Assembly (NCBI GenBank): GCA_017509205.1
Contig: JAFWQF010000082.1
Span: 1-34,430, forward strand
Length of the DNA stretch: 34,430 nt
Origin: Clostridiales bacterium
Lineage (GTDB): Bacteria > Bacillota > Clostridia > Saccharofermentanales > Saccharofermentanaceae
Direction: 5' to 3'
In this document: piece by piece, positions 23,890-31,600 of the stretch
Layout: each line of letters starts with the position of its first letter
Position numbering within the stretch: the first letter of the stretch is position 1
Made by a program: the position numbers and the translations under genes
Notes under the pieces: model-generated
Told to the model about the DNA's origin: nothing
Database searches by the model: none
Seen by the model: only the letters and a program-made list of their open reading frames with translations

Positions 23890-25068
23890 TTACATGCTCA
23901 TGCGGAAGATCTCGAGCATTGCCTGTTCATTTAAGACCTTGGCAGAACCCATCTCACCGCCTACACCGACGGCACACTTGTGAGCCATCGTTACCAGGTC
24001 TTCCTCAGTAGCGTTGACGCCGAGTTCGCGAAGGTTCGTAGGCATCTTGATAGACCTGTAGAAATCCTCCATTGCCTCGATACCCTTGAGGGCTATTTCT
24101 TCATCAGTGCCCTCGTCTTTGACGTCCATGACGTTGATCGCAAACTTCTTGAATCTCGGCAGGCAGTTCTTGTAAACATATCTCGCCCAGGAGCCCCAGA
24201 TTGCAGCAAGGCCTGCGCCGTGAGCAACATCGTAAAGACCTCCGAGCTCATGCTCAAGCTTATGAGTCATCCAATCGCCGCCGTCATTGCCGCAGCCGGT
24301 AAGGCCGTTATGCGCAAGGCTTCCCGCCCACATTACTTCAGCACGTGCATCGTAGTTCTTGGGGTCATCGCGCAGGATAACCGCATTCTTCTTGACCGTG
24401 CGCAGGAGTCCTTCTGCAAGGGCATCCGTGATCTCCATGTTGCCGCCGTTGGTGAAATATCTTTCCATCGTATGCATCATGATGTCGGTGCATCCGCATG
24501 CCGTCTGATAATCAGGCAGTGTCATGGTAAGCTCGGGGTTCATGATCGCGAATCTCGGGCGCCCGAAATCACTGCTGTATCCGCGCTTAACAAGGCCTTC
24601 TTCCTTAGTAATTACTGATGAATCACTCATCTCGCTTCCGGTTGCCGCGATCGTGAGGATGACGCCCAAAGGCAGGCATCCTTCCGCCTTACGCTTATAG
24701 TCGTAGAAATCCCAAACATCGCCGCCGTTTGCGACACCGTAACCGATCGCCTTTGCGGAATCGATAGCACTTCCGCCGCCTACAGCCAGGAGGAAATCGA
24801 TACCTTCCTTTTTGCAAAGCTCGATGCCCTCATAAACAAGCGAAAGATGCGGATTGGGAACCGCACCGCCCAGAACGACATACTTTATGCCTGCCGCATC
24901 CAATGTATCGGTAACACGCTGGAGAAGGCCGGAACGCACGACGCTTCCGCCGCCATAATGGACCAGTACCTTCGTACCTCCGAACTCCTTGATAAGGTCA
25001 GAAACCTTACTCTCGGTATTCTTTCCGAAAACAACTTTGGTGGGGGTATAGTACTTGAAATCAAACAT
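23890..25068 (-). CDS. Iron-containing alcohol dehydrogenase (BdhA/YqhD-like)
   Basis: 392 residues. The N-terminus FDFKYYTPTKVVFGK and the cofactor loop AVGGGSAIDSAKAIGYG (about 96-112) are typical of the NAD(P)H-dependent butanol/aldehyde reductase branch of family III. The metal site is visible as GCTDIMMHTME (Asp, His) and WMTHKLEHELGGLYDVAHGAGLA (two further His). It would interconvert short aldehydes and alcohols, often with a fermentative or detoxifying role. ATG at 25068 has GAGAGGAGA upstream. It is first of four minus-strand genes ending at 21732. Confidence 0.94.
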   Translation of the reverse strand: MFDFKYYTPTKVVFGKNTESKVSDLIKEFGGTKVLVHYGGGSVVRSGLLQRVTDTLDAAGIKYVVLGGAVPNPHLSLVYEGIELCKKEGIDFLLAVGGGSAIDSAKAIGYGVANGGDVWDFYDYKRKAEGCLPLGVILTIAATGSEMSDSSVITKEEGLVKRGYSSDFGRPRFAIMNPELTMTLPDYQTACGCTDIMMHTMERYFTNGGNMEITDALAEGLLRTVKKNAVILRDDPKNYDARAEVMWAGSLAHNGLTGCGNDGGDWMTHKLEHELGGLYDVAHGAGLAAIWGSWARYVYKNCLPRFKKFAINVMDVKDEGTDEEIALKGIEAMEDFYRSIKMPTNLRELGVNATEEDLVTMAHKCAVGVGGEMGSAKVLNEQAMLEIFRMSM

Positions 25069-25132
25069 GGTCTCATTCTCCTCTCAAGAAAATTTAAACA
25101 TTTACAATTCTATCATCAATCGGAGAGGCCAT

Positions 25133-25138
25133 ATTATA
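25133..25138 (-). promoter_or_regulatory. Probable -10 of the alcohol dehydrogenase operon
   Basis: A perfect TATAAT on the minus strand, giving a leader of about 58 bases. The upstream ATGACA is 15 bases away, slightly short for a -35. The divergent lipoprotein/radical SAM genes share this 175-base gap. Confidence 0.45.
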
Positions 25139-25243
25139 AGAAAACCCGATTTATGTCATATTTAGGTTTTACAAAAAATGCTGCAACATTTTTCTCCCTT
25201 TATCTGTATATAGGTTGAAAGCACGAAAACGGAGGGCAGAAAA

Positions 25244-25546
25244 ATGAAGATCACACAAGCCAAAAACTATAAGAAACCGCTCTATGCGATAGGTATTGCA
25301 GCCGCCATCGTGGCAGCATCAGTTTCAGGGTGTTCTGATCCTGCCAAGATCAACTATGCAGGCGAAATAGATGCACGCCCCACCGAGACATCTGAAGTTA
25401 GACTTGCGGGAGAAGTGGCAGATACTTCCCCGGAGACATCTGAAACGGAAACTGCCAGCGAAACAAGTAAGCGTCCCACCATGACTACTAAAATAAGACT
25501 TGAAGGCGGAGCCCCGATCGAAGAAAATGATTGCAATGAAGCATGA
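25244..25546 (+). CDS. Short lipoprotein-like peptide, putative radical SAM substrate A
   Basis: 100 residues. Basic N-terminus, hydrophobic helix (12-27) and a lipobox VSGC with Cys30, so Sec export and lipidation are predicted. The first 30 residues are 24/30 identical to those of the next gene, while the remainder differs. After Cys30 come three copies of a short motif, KINYAGE (35-41), EVRLAGE (51-57) and KIRLEGG (83-89), separated by Thr/Glu/Ser/Pro-rich linkers. A near-constant leader with variable core is the usual look of a modified-peptide precursor. GGAGGG precedes ATG at 25244. Alternative: an ordinary small surface lipoprotein not modified at all. Confidence 0.65.
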   Translation: MKITQAKNYKKPLYAIGIAAAIVAASVSGCSDPAKINYAGEIDARPTETSEVRLAGEVADTSPETSETETASETSKRPTMTTKIRLEGGAPIEENDCNEA

Positions 25547-25555
25547 GGTTAAACC

Positions 25556-25819
25556 ATGAAGATAACGCCGTCCAAAAATCATAAGAAACCGCTCTACGCG
25601 ATTGGCATTGCCGCCGCACTTACGGCTGCAGCGGTATCCGGATGTACAAATCCCTTTGTCCAGCTCGCAGGAGAAACTACAACAAGTGCGGCACCCACCG
25701 AGACCGAAGTCGAGCTTGACGGTGACGTGGCAATTGAACAGACTGAAACAAAAAGAGAATCCGTTGTCGAAACGATCACTGCCGGAATAGTCACCATCAC
25801 ACTCAATCCTAACCAGTAA
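25556..25819 (+). CDS. Short lipoprotein-like peptide, putative radical SAM substrate B
   Basis: 87 residues, paralogue of the preceding gene. The same leader ends at the lipobox VSGC (Cys30). The mature part carries the motif twice, FVQLAGE (34-40) and EVELDGD (51-57), with linkers rich in Thr and Glu; the C-terminus (VVETITAGIVTITLNPNQ) is a beta-branched run unlike that of peptide A. GAGG overlapping the stop of the first gene serves as ribosome site. Its TAA stop lies one base before the ATG of the radical SAM gene, so peptide and enzyme are translationally linked. Confidence 0.65.
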   Translation: MKITPSKNHKKPLYAIGIAAALTAAAVSGCTNPFVQLAGETTTSAAPTETEVELDGDVAIEQTETKRESVVETITAGIVTITLNPNQ

Positions 25820-25820
25820 C

Positions 25821-26882
25821 ATGAACCTGACCTTACATCTTACAGATAATTGCAACATGGACTGCAGCTACTGCATCCGCGAAAAGTGCCCCAAAGACAT
25901 GAGCGAAGAGGTGCTATTCAAGGCCTGCGATCTTGCGTTTTCGAAAGGAACGCGTGCGGGCCTCTGTTTTTTCGGCGGCGAGCCTTTGCTCAAGAAGGAG
26001 CTCATATATAAAGCACTCGATTATTGTGAGAAAAAGTCTGAGAAAACAGGAATCAGGTTCGACTGCAAGATGACCACCAACGGAACCCTTTTAGATGAGG
26101 AGTTCCTTGATCGCGCAGCTAAAGCCAATCTCGGAATAGGATTGTCTTTTGACGGCAGAGCACAGGATGTGTGCAGGATCTTCGCAAACGGCAAACCCAC
26201 TTCTTCCGTAGTTGAAGAAAAGGCAAAGCTTCTTTTGAAATACATACCCAAAGCATCCGCTCTCGCAACGATCGCGCCCCAGGCTGTCCCCTACTATGCT
26301 GAATCAGTTAAGTATCTTCATGACCTCGGATTCAAGAATGTATCCTTCGTCATCGCATACGGACACAAGGTGAACTGGACCGACAGCGATCTCGATGCTT
26401 TAAGAGTGCAGCTGGAAGAAACCGCATCATATCTCAAGGAACTGTTTCTCAAGAAAGAAACATTCTATATGTCTGCAATAGATTCGAAGATCAGCGACTG
26501 CATCAGGGGCAGAAACCCTGCCGAGCGCTGCCATCTGGGCACAAGGCAGATGCCTGTCACACCTGACGGAACACTCTATCCCTGCACTTCTTTCATCGGT
26601 GATGAGAAATACATTCTCGGAAATGTTTTCGATGGAATAGACGAAGCAAAAGTAATTGAACTCGCAAAACGTTCTGCAACACCCGAGACATGCAGAGAAT
26701 GCGATCTTGTTAAGCGCTGCACCAATTCATGCGGATGCGCAAACAGAATGAATACGGGCAACGAGAATCAGGTGTCTCCCTTGCAATGCACATATGAGCG
26801 CATGCTCATCGAGATAAGTGACAACCTCGGCGAAGAACTGTATCAGATCGACCCAGATAGATTTGCGAAAGAGTTTGCTTAA
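25821..26882 (+). CDS. Radical SAM/SPASM enzyme, putative maturase of the adjacent peptides
   Basis: 353 residues, cytosolic. The radical SAM cluster is C11-x3-C15-x2-C18, with GGEP (52-55) and the GLSFDG motif (107-112). The C-terminal SPASM domain is complete: C237-x12-G-x4-C255, then C291-x2-C294-x5-C300-x3-C304, C306, and C323, enough for two auxiliary iron-sulfur clusters. Overall it resembles anaerobic sulfatase-maturase-type and peptide-maturase enzymes. There is no N-terminal peptide-recognition (RRE) extension: only ten residues precede Cys11. No sulfatase gene is nearby, and the enzyme gene directly follows two precursor-like genes, so the lipoproteins are the likely substrates. The chemistry is unknown. 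Confidence 0.88.
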   Translation: MNLTLHLTDNCNMDCSYCIREKCPKDMSEEVLFKACDLAFSKGTRAGLCFFGGEPLLKKELIYKALDYCEKKSEKTGIRFDCKMTTNGTLLDEEFLDRAAKANLGIGLSFDGRAQDVCRIFANGKPTSSVVEEKAKLLLKYIPKASALATIAPQAVPYYAESVKYLHDLGFKNVSFVIAYGHKVNWTDSDLDALRVQLEETASYLKELFLKKETFYMSAIDSKISDCIRGRNPAERCHLGTRQMPVTPDGTLYPCTSFIGDEKYILGNVFDGIDEAKVIELAKRSATPETCRECDLVKRCTNSCGCANRMNTGNENQVSPLQCTYERMLIEISDNLGEELYQIDPDRFAKEFA

Positions 26883-27274
26883 CCCGCAACTCGGACTGTT
26901 ACGACTCCGTAGGACCCTTCTGGTGAGTGTGGGTTCCAATCTTCTATAGAAATACTCAGATAACCTGTGCCGCCGGTAACAGTGAAAAGTTCACCGTTCA
27001 GCCATTTAATATCTTCAGGTTTGCCGGATGAACCGTCTGTCCAACTAATGTGGATTTTCCTTCCGTCTTTATTTTCTTCTCTCTCGATAATGAAGAAATC
27101 TTCGATGCAGTACATCTTATCATGCTCAACGACCGGCAGATTATCTCTCGGAGTTATGTGAACGCATTTGTTGACATAGTCAAACATCATGACCATGCTT
27201 ATAATTCCAAATCCCAGAATAAGTACGAATATACCCAAAAAGATTGCTTTAATAACATTCAGTCCGCTTTTCAT
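26879..27274 (-). CDS. Small membrane-anchored protein, hypothetical
   Basis: 131 residues. An N-terminal uncleaved helix (about 8-33) anchors a C-terminal region of about 95 residues with alternating hydrophobic positions, suggesting a small beta-rich domain outside the cell (IHISWTDGSSGKPEDIKWLNG, then GYLSISIEDWNP). I do not recognise the family. GGGAGGG precedes the ATG. It is convergent with the radical SAM gene; the two stop codons overlap. A possible link to the peptide locus cannot be excluded but has no support beyond position. Confidence 0.65.
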   Translation of the reverse strand: MKSGLNVIKAIFLGIFVLILGFGIISMVMMFDYVNKCVHITPRDNLPVVEHDKMYCIEDFFIIEREENKDGRKIHISWTDGSSGKPEDIKWLNGELFTVTGGTGYLSISIEDWNPHSPEGSYGVVTVRVAG

Positions 27275-27324
27275 GATATCCCTCCCACCGGATCTGCTTC
27301 AGAAATCGCATATCCATATTCAGG

Positions 27325-27353
27325 ATGATACCATGTAAGTTTTCGTATTTCAA
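27325..27353 (-). promoter_or_regulatory. Promoter of the small membrane protein gene
   Basis: Minus strand: TTGAAA (27353-27348), a 17-base spacer, and TATCAT (27330-27325), each five of six to consensus. It gives a leader of about 44 bases before ATG 27274. Confidence 0.65.
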
Positions 27354-27399
27354 GAATAATTTATCGTTTTTCGATATTTATTTTTCGAGCAACAATTCA

Positions 27400-27525
27400 T
27401 TAAAGATCGTACGGCTCATCACACGATCCCGACATTCCAACTCTGCAGCGAAACATCACTAAGCTTCTCAGCTCAGCTTTCGAAGGCGTTCTCCAATTAA
27501 TCTTTTCGTATTCGTTCTTATCCAT
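27400..27525 (-). CDS. Possible 41-residue ORF directly after the hydrolase gene
   Basis: On the minus strand an ATG begins one base after the hydrolase stop (TGA-T-ATG) and the frame runs 41 codons to TAA, with the N-terminus MDKNEYEKINWRTPSKAELR. It was too short for a routine ORF list. The arrangement suggests translational coupling; the composition (charged N-terminal half, three Met, two Cys) is protein-like. No family recognised and no independent ribosome site, so it may be chance. Confidence 0.35.
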   Translation of the reverse strand: MDKNEYEKINWRTPSKAELRSLVMFRCRVGMSGSCDEPYDL

Positions 27526-27526
27526 A

Positions 27527-28312
27527 TCAGTGTGTCATCAGCCAGTTTTTGACCAGGCCTTCAAATATCTCCGGCTGTTCTATCTGAAGATTATGTCCTG
27601 CCCTTTCAACGGCGCAGTATGTTGCGTTAGTGTATTTCTGCATAAGGTCGAACTGGTCTTTGTATCCCACTTCTGTATCCTGTTTCGCGGCAATGATCAG
27701 ACAGGGTTTGGTGCATGGTTCCTGCAGATCATCAGGATCGAAAGAAAAGCTTCCTTCAAGCACGTTATTTAAGAAATCCCAGTCAGCGCTGTTCAATGCG
27801 GGAAGAAGATATTTGTTATATCTTTCCCATACTTCTTTGGTGAGCATTACGTTCATCATGGTGAAATTATCGCGCTCATCCTGAGTCAAGGAAGACAGGA
27901 GTTCTTCATCCTTTTCCACAACAGTAAGAGGCTCCACTCTTCCTTGTCTTACGCCGGGAATGATGCACGGAACAAGAAGAATTATCTTCTTTATAAGATC
28001 AGGATACTTATTTACAAATCCTCTTGTAAGAAGTCCGCCATAAGACTGTCCAATGATGATGAAAGGTTCTCCGATAACATCAACTGCAAACCCGTGAATG
28101 AGCTCGAGAATGTCATCCGAATTCTTCACGTCTCCGTGCTCAGAATCACCCATGCCGGGCAGATCGATGTAATAACGCCTGTATCCTTCAAGTTCTGTGA
28201 AAACAGGTTCGAACGCCCCCTTCATCGTGAGCCTGCTTATTCCCCAACCGTGGATGATGAGGACAGGAGTTCCTTCTCCTATTACTTCATAGTCTATTAT
28301 TCCGTATTTCAT
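27527..28312 (-). CDS. Alpha/beta-fold hydrolase
   Basis: 261 residues. The oxyanion strand LIIHGWG (18-24), nucleophile elbow GQSYGG with Ser90, Asp212 in AAKQDTEVG, and His240 in AGHNLQ make a complete catalytic triad. No signal peptide. The family covers esterases, lipases and C-C hydrolases, and no close subgroup is evident. GGAAGGG precedes ATG 28312. TATAAT on the minus strand at 28357-28352 is the likely -10. A second, not closely similar hydrolase gene is at 33631. Confidence 0.9.
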   Translation of the reverse strand: MKYGIIDYEVIGEGTPVLIIHGWGISRLTMKGAFEPVFTELEGYRRYYIDLPGMGDSEHGDVKNSDDILELIHGFAVDVIGEPFIIIGQSYGGLLTRGFVNKYPDLIKKIILLVPCIIPGVRQGRVEPLTVVEKDEELLSSLTQDERDNFTMMNVMLTKEVWERYNKYLLPALNSADWDFLNNVLEGSFSFDPDDLQEPCTKPCLIIAAKQDTEVGYKDQFDLMQKYTNATYCAVERAGHNLQIEQPEIFEGLVKNWLMTH

Positions 28313-28450
28313 ATCTGTCCCTTCCAGTCTTTACAAACATTTCCAAACCCTATTATATGCATTTTTGTGCTCAGATTTTTCTTTTGTGAGAAAATACAAT
28401 CCTGATTCGTATTATGAGTGAGATCTCAAATAACGACGGAGGTTAAAGAC

Positions 28451-28924
28451 TTGAAAGACGAAGACGCAGTCAGACTGTTTGATCTGTATTCAGATGATCT
28501 TTTCAGATTTGCTGTCTCATATGTCGGCTCAAAGCACGATGCCGAGGATATCGTTCAGGATGTTTTCCTGAAGATACTCGGAAAGCATCTGCCCATCATC
28601 AGGAGCACCGAAAAGACATATCTAATGACTATAACTGCAAACATGTGCAAGGATCATCTCAGGTCATCTGTGCACAGAACAAACGTTGACCTTGAGTCGG
28701 CAGAGCCGGAACTCCAGTATTATGACGGTTTCACGGAAAGGAATAAGGCCGTTTTTGACGAACTCATGAGATTGGAAGGCCAGTACAGGGTCCCGATCTA
28801 TCTGCATTACTATGCCGGGTATTCGTACAAGGAAATCGCAAAGATACTGGGATTGTCCGAATCCGCAACGGCGATGAGGATCAACAGAGGAAAAGAGATA
28901 ATACGATTCAAACTGGAGGAATAA
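28451..28924 (+). CDS. ECF-type RNA polymerase sigma factor
   Basis: 157 residues. Region 2 is LFDLYSDDLFRFAVSYVG then AEDIVQDVFLKIL (about 8-45); region 4 contains YRVPIYLHYYAGYSYKEIAKILG and SESATAMRINRGKEIIR (about 115-155). The frame is open to GTG 28418, but TTG at 28451 is chosen because GGAGG at 28438-28442 has the right spacing and the family begins there. The next gene starts one base after its stop and encodes a membrane protein of anti-sigma type, the usual pairing for stress-responsive ECF systems. Targets are unknown. Confidence 0.9.
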   Translation: MKDEDAVRLFDLYSDDLFRFAVSYVGSKHDAEDIVQDVFLKILGKHLPIIRSTEKTYLMTITANMCKDHLRSSVHRTNVDLESAEPELQYYDGFTERNKAVFDELMRLEGQYRVPIYLHYYAGYSYKEIAKILGLSESATAMRINRGKEIIRFKLEE

Positions 28925-28925
28925 G

Positions 28926-30029
28926 ATGAAAGATACATTCGATAAAGTGGTAATGGATGAAAGCAAGAAAGCGCAGATCCGTAATTCCATGATGCAGAGC
29001 AAAGCAAAGGTAAGCAAGCTCGGCGTTCAGATCGCTGCGGCAGCGGCAGCACTCGTAATCGCCACACCGATCGTAGTAAACGCAGCCACAGGCGGAGAGC
29101 TTTTCGGCAGACTCTGGGGTAATCTCGGAAAGAAGAATGTACCGAGCCACCAGGCTACGGTAATAGATGACGGAAAGACTGATGATAAAGGCAACCCTGT
29201 CACTCATACCGAAGTGATGCCGAAGATCGAATATGTGGCTCATGACCCCGAAGAAGCAGAGCGTCTTATCGGCGGTAAATACACAACAACTCCTGTCGTG
29301 ACAACGATCGGAGACACAACGATCAGCGTTGAAACAGTAGTCCGTGACGGAATGGGTTACGTTGTAGCTTTCAGCGTTGAAAACGAATCCGGAGTAGACT
29401 GCCTTAATTACAGTCAGCAGGACAACGAAGGCATGGGCGCACGCATGAGCGGCAACACAAAGATCGAGTTCGGTTTTGAGGGCGGCGAAGGCAAGGTCTG
29501 GGTGGACCTTGAGAGTTCAACCAAGACAAAGCTCTGCTGCTATGAATATCTTACTGATCTCAGCGCGCTTTTCACAAAGGGTGAAGCAAAGCCCATCACC
29601 GACCACATCACACTGGTATGCCGTGAATTAACCAAGACGAGAAAAGAGATTGCTGACATGAACCTTGAGAAGGGTGACAAGAGCTTCATCAAGGAAGAAA
29701 AGACAGTCAAGATCCCCGTTGCAGACAAGCTCAGCTCCACGACATTCAAAGCTGCAAACGGCGAGACCGTCAAGCTCTCCCCCATCGCAATGCAGTGGGA
29801 TTCCACCGGTGGAAAGGAAAGCAAGGGTAACAATCTTGATTCCGTAAACAGCTTCAAGATCACATATAAAGACGGTTCTGAATACATCGTATTTGACCGC
29901 ACCAACCCTGTTGCAAGCTACGGTATCCTGACCAATTCTGACACGGGATTCATCGTCCTCTTCAACAGACTCGTAGATGCTGAAAAGGTCTCTAAGATCA
30001 CTGTCAATGACACGGAATTCGTAAAGTAA
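28926..30029 (+). CDS. Membrane-anchored anti-sigma factor-like protein (DUF4179-like)
   Basis: 367 residues. A short cytosolic N-terminus (about 1-33, the presumed sigma-binding part) leads to one Ala-rich membrane helix (about 35-56) and a large outside domain. Its first part (FGRLWGNLGKKNVPSHQ) has a counterpart in the truncated gene at the start of the window. The remainder is beta-rich with repeated segments such as TTIGDTTISVETVVRDGMGYVVAFSVENE. No catalytic motif or zinc-binding HxxxC motif is seen. GGAGGA within the end of the sigma gene is the ribosome site. Inference: it holds the sigma factor until an outside signal arrives. Confidence 0.78.
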   Translation: MKDTFDKVVMDESKKAQIRNSMMQSKAKVSKLGVQIAAAAAALVIATPIVVNAATGGELFGRLWGNLGKKNVPSHQATVIDDGKTDDKGNPVTHTEVMPKIEYVAHDPEEAERLIGGKYTTTPVVTTIGDTTISVETVVRDGMGYVVAFSVENESGVDCLNYSQQDNEGMGARMSGNTKIEFGFEGGEGKVWVDLESSTKTKLCCYEYLTDLSALFTKGEAKPITDHITLVCRELTKTRKEIADMNLEKGDKSFIKEEKTVKIPVADKLSSTTFKAANGETVKLSPIAMQWDSTGGKESKGNNLDSVNSFKITYKDGSEYIVFDRTNPVASYGILTNSDTGFIVLFNRLVDAEKVSKITVNDTEFVK

Positions 30030-30050
30030 AACTCCTTTCAGAAAAACGGG

Positions 30051-30084
30051 AAACGGGATGTCTCATAACGGGGCATCCCGTTTT
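30051..30084 (+). terminator. Rho-independent terminator after the anti-sigma gene
   Basis: AAACGGGATG (30051-30060) pairs perfectly with CATCCCGTTT (30074-30083) over a 13-base loop, followed by TTTT-C-TTTT. Confidence 0.88.
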
Positions 30085-30203
30085 CTTTTCACAAGTAAGA
30101 ATCAGTTAAGGATTACACAAGAATTGTGTTAAGCAATAAACAATCGCTTTCAATATCATCTTCATATAGCCCGGCAACAGATTGAAAAAGGAAAAGTAAG
30201 ACG

Positions 30204-31589
30204 ATGGTATTAAAGAAACTAATTGCAGTACTTTTAATCACAATGATGATATTGGCGATGTGTTCGTGCAGAACACCGCAAGTTACACCACATGTGAATG
30301 AAGCATCCGGAAGATATAAAGACATTGACAAGGCTCTTGCCGACAACGTCAGTAAGTATCACATTCCTGCAATGGCAGTCATGGAAGTAAGCAGCGATAA
30401 TATTCTTTTCTCAGGTTGTTACGGAGAATGCACGGCCCCTGATCAGGACTTTATCATCGGATCTCTTTCCAAGTCATTTACCGCTCTTGCGATAATGCAG
30501 CTGTCAGAAAAAGGGCTTGTGGATCCCGACAGTTCAATAACGGAATACATGGATTGCAGCAGGTATTTCAAAAAAGGCACGGATTATAATCGTATAACCG
30601 TACGTAACCTTCTGAACCAGACTTCCGGAATTGATACATATGCAACGCTCGGAAATCTTGTAAGCACTGATTCGTACGGAAAACATATTTATTCCAATGC
30701 CAACTACAGTCTTCTCGGCGTGATAGTCCAGAACGTGACCGGCATGTCTTATGCGGATTATATGCAGAGCAATGTATTTTCGCCTCTCGGATTGAAAGAT
30801 ACATATGCATCATTAAGTGAAGACGCAAAAGAAAACATGGTGAAAGGTTACCGCAATTTCTTCGGCCTTCAGATTTCAGGCGCGCCGGACTATCCCAATG
30901 ACCTGGAAAAGGTAACGTGGACCAGCGTTCCGGGAGGATATATCATCTCATCTCCTGCTGACATGGGAAGATATCTTCAGATGTATCTTCGTGGCGGCGA
31001 GAACATGATCAGCAGAGATTCCATAAAGCGCATGTTTTTCGAGAATGTCCCCGGAGAAGCCGAAGGTGAATACTACGGCATGGGGTGGTTTTATACTGTT
31101 GAGAATGGCAAGACAAAGATCTGCCATACCGGCCTTGTCGAGAATTATGTTGCATACATGTATATCTATCCTGACGATGATAGAGCAGTTATAGTCCTTG
31201 CAGCCATGAATGATTACCTGGTAAACAACATGTATCTGAATAACGTAATAGCACCTTTGACCGGTGAGGATCTTCCTGACAGATCAGGAATGTACATGGT
31301 CCTTCACGGTGTCATCGATCTTGTATGCATCTTATTGATTACAGCAGCTCTTTATCCTGTCGTTACCATGAAGAAATGGAAAACGAAGAAAAAGAACGTT
31401 GTTCTCGAGATATTCAGACATCTTGTGTTCCCGGCAGGACTTGTGACCGGTATGAACTGCATTGCGCCGTTATTCGTCATATGGCTCTTTGCTAAGGATA
31501 TCTGGTTCGTTACGGTATTAACTTCAGCACTGCTGCTGCTTGCAGGTTTGTACAAACTCGGTTTTGTTATCTGTGCAAAGCAAGAGTGA
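30204..31589 (+). CDS. Beta-lactamase-fold serine hydrolase with three C-terminal membrane helices
   Basis: 461 residues. The N-terminus has a signal with a lipobox-like stretch (LAMCSC). The penicillin-binding/class C fold is clear: Ser87-x-x-Lys90 (GSLSK), Tyr163-x-Asn165 (YSN), and His308-Thr-Gly (HTG, replacing KTG). The catalytic domain ends near 370, and three hydrophobic helices follow (about 373-392, 409-432, 436-459). The family includes D-amino acid peptidases, esterases and lactamase-like proteins of unknown substrate; antibiotic resistance should not be assumed. AAAGGAAAAG precedes ATG at 30204. The outward-facing domain suggests cell-surface peptide or lactam hydrolysis. Confidence 0.88.
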   Translation: MVLKKLIAVLLITMMILAMCSCRTPQVTPHVNEASGRYKDIDKALADNVSKYHIPAMAVMEVSSDNILFSGCYGECTAPDQDFIIGSLSKSFTALAIMQLSEKGLVDPDSSITEYMDCSRYFKKGTDYNRITVRNLLNQTSGIDTYATLGNLVSTDSYGKHIYSNANYSLLGVIVQNVTGMSYADYMQSNVFSPLGLKDTYASLSEDAKENMVKGYRNFFGLQISGAPDYPNDLEKVTWTSVPGGYIISSPADMGRYLQMYLRGGENMISRDSIKRMFFENVPGEAEGEYYGMGWFYTVENGKTKICHTGLVENYVAYMYIYPDDDRAVIVLAAMNDYLVNNMYLNNVIAPLTGEDLPDRSGMYMVLHGVIDLVCILLITAALYPVVTMKKWKTKKKNVVLEIFRHLVFPAGLVTGMNCIAPLFVIWLFAKDIWFVTVLTSALLLLAGLYKLGFVICAKQE

Positions 31590-31600
31590 TAATGTAAATA

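Noticed and set aside
23980..24618. 212-codon plus-strand ORF opposite the alcohol dehydrogenase
   Set aside because: It mirrors a clearly functional dehydrogenase with intact motifs; no ribosome site or family match.
25325..25858. 177-codon minus-strand ORF opposite the two lipoprotein genes
   Set aside because: The plus-strand genes have good ribosome sites, a shared leader and coupling to the radical SAM gene; the antisense product is Cys/Phe-rich with no recognisable fold and arises from their Glu/Thr codon use.
25821..26882. Anaerobic sulfatase maturase
   Set aside because: The SPASM cysteine layout would fit, but no sulfatase is nearby and the gene is coupled to two precursor-like peptides; a maturase of those peptides is favoured, though not proven.
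30204..31589. Antibiotic resistance beta-lactamase
   Set aside because: The fold is shared with many peptidases and esterases; HTG replaces KTG and nothing else points to resistance.
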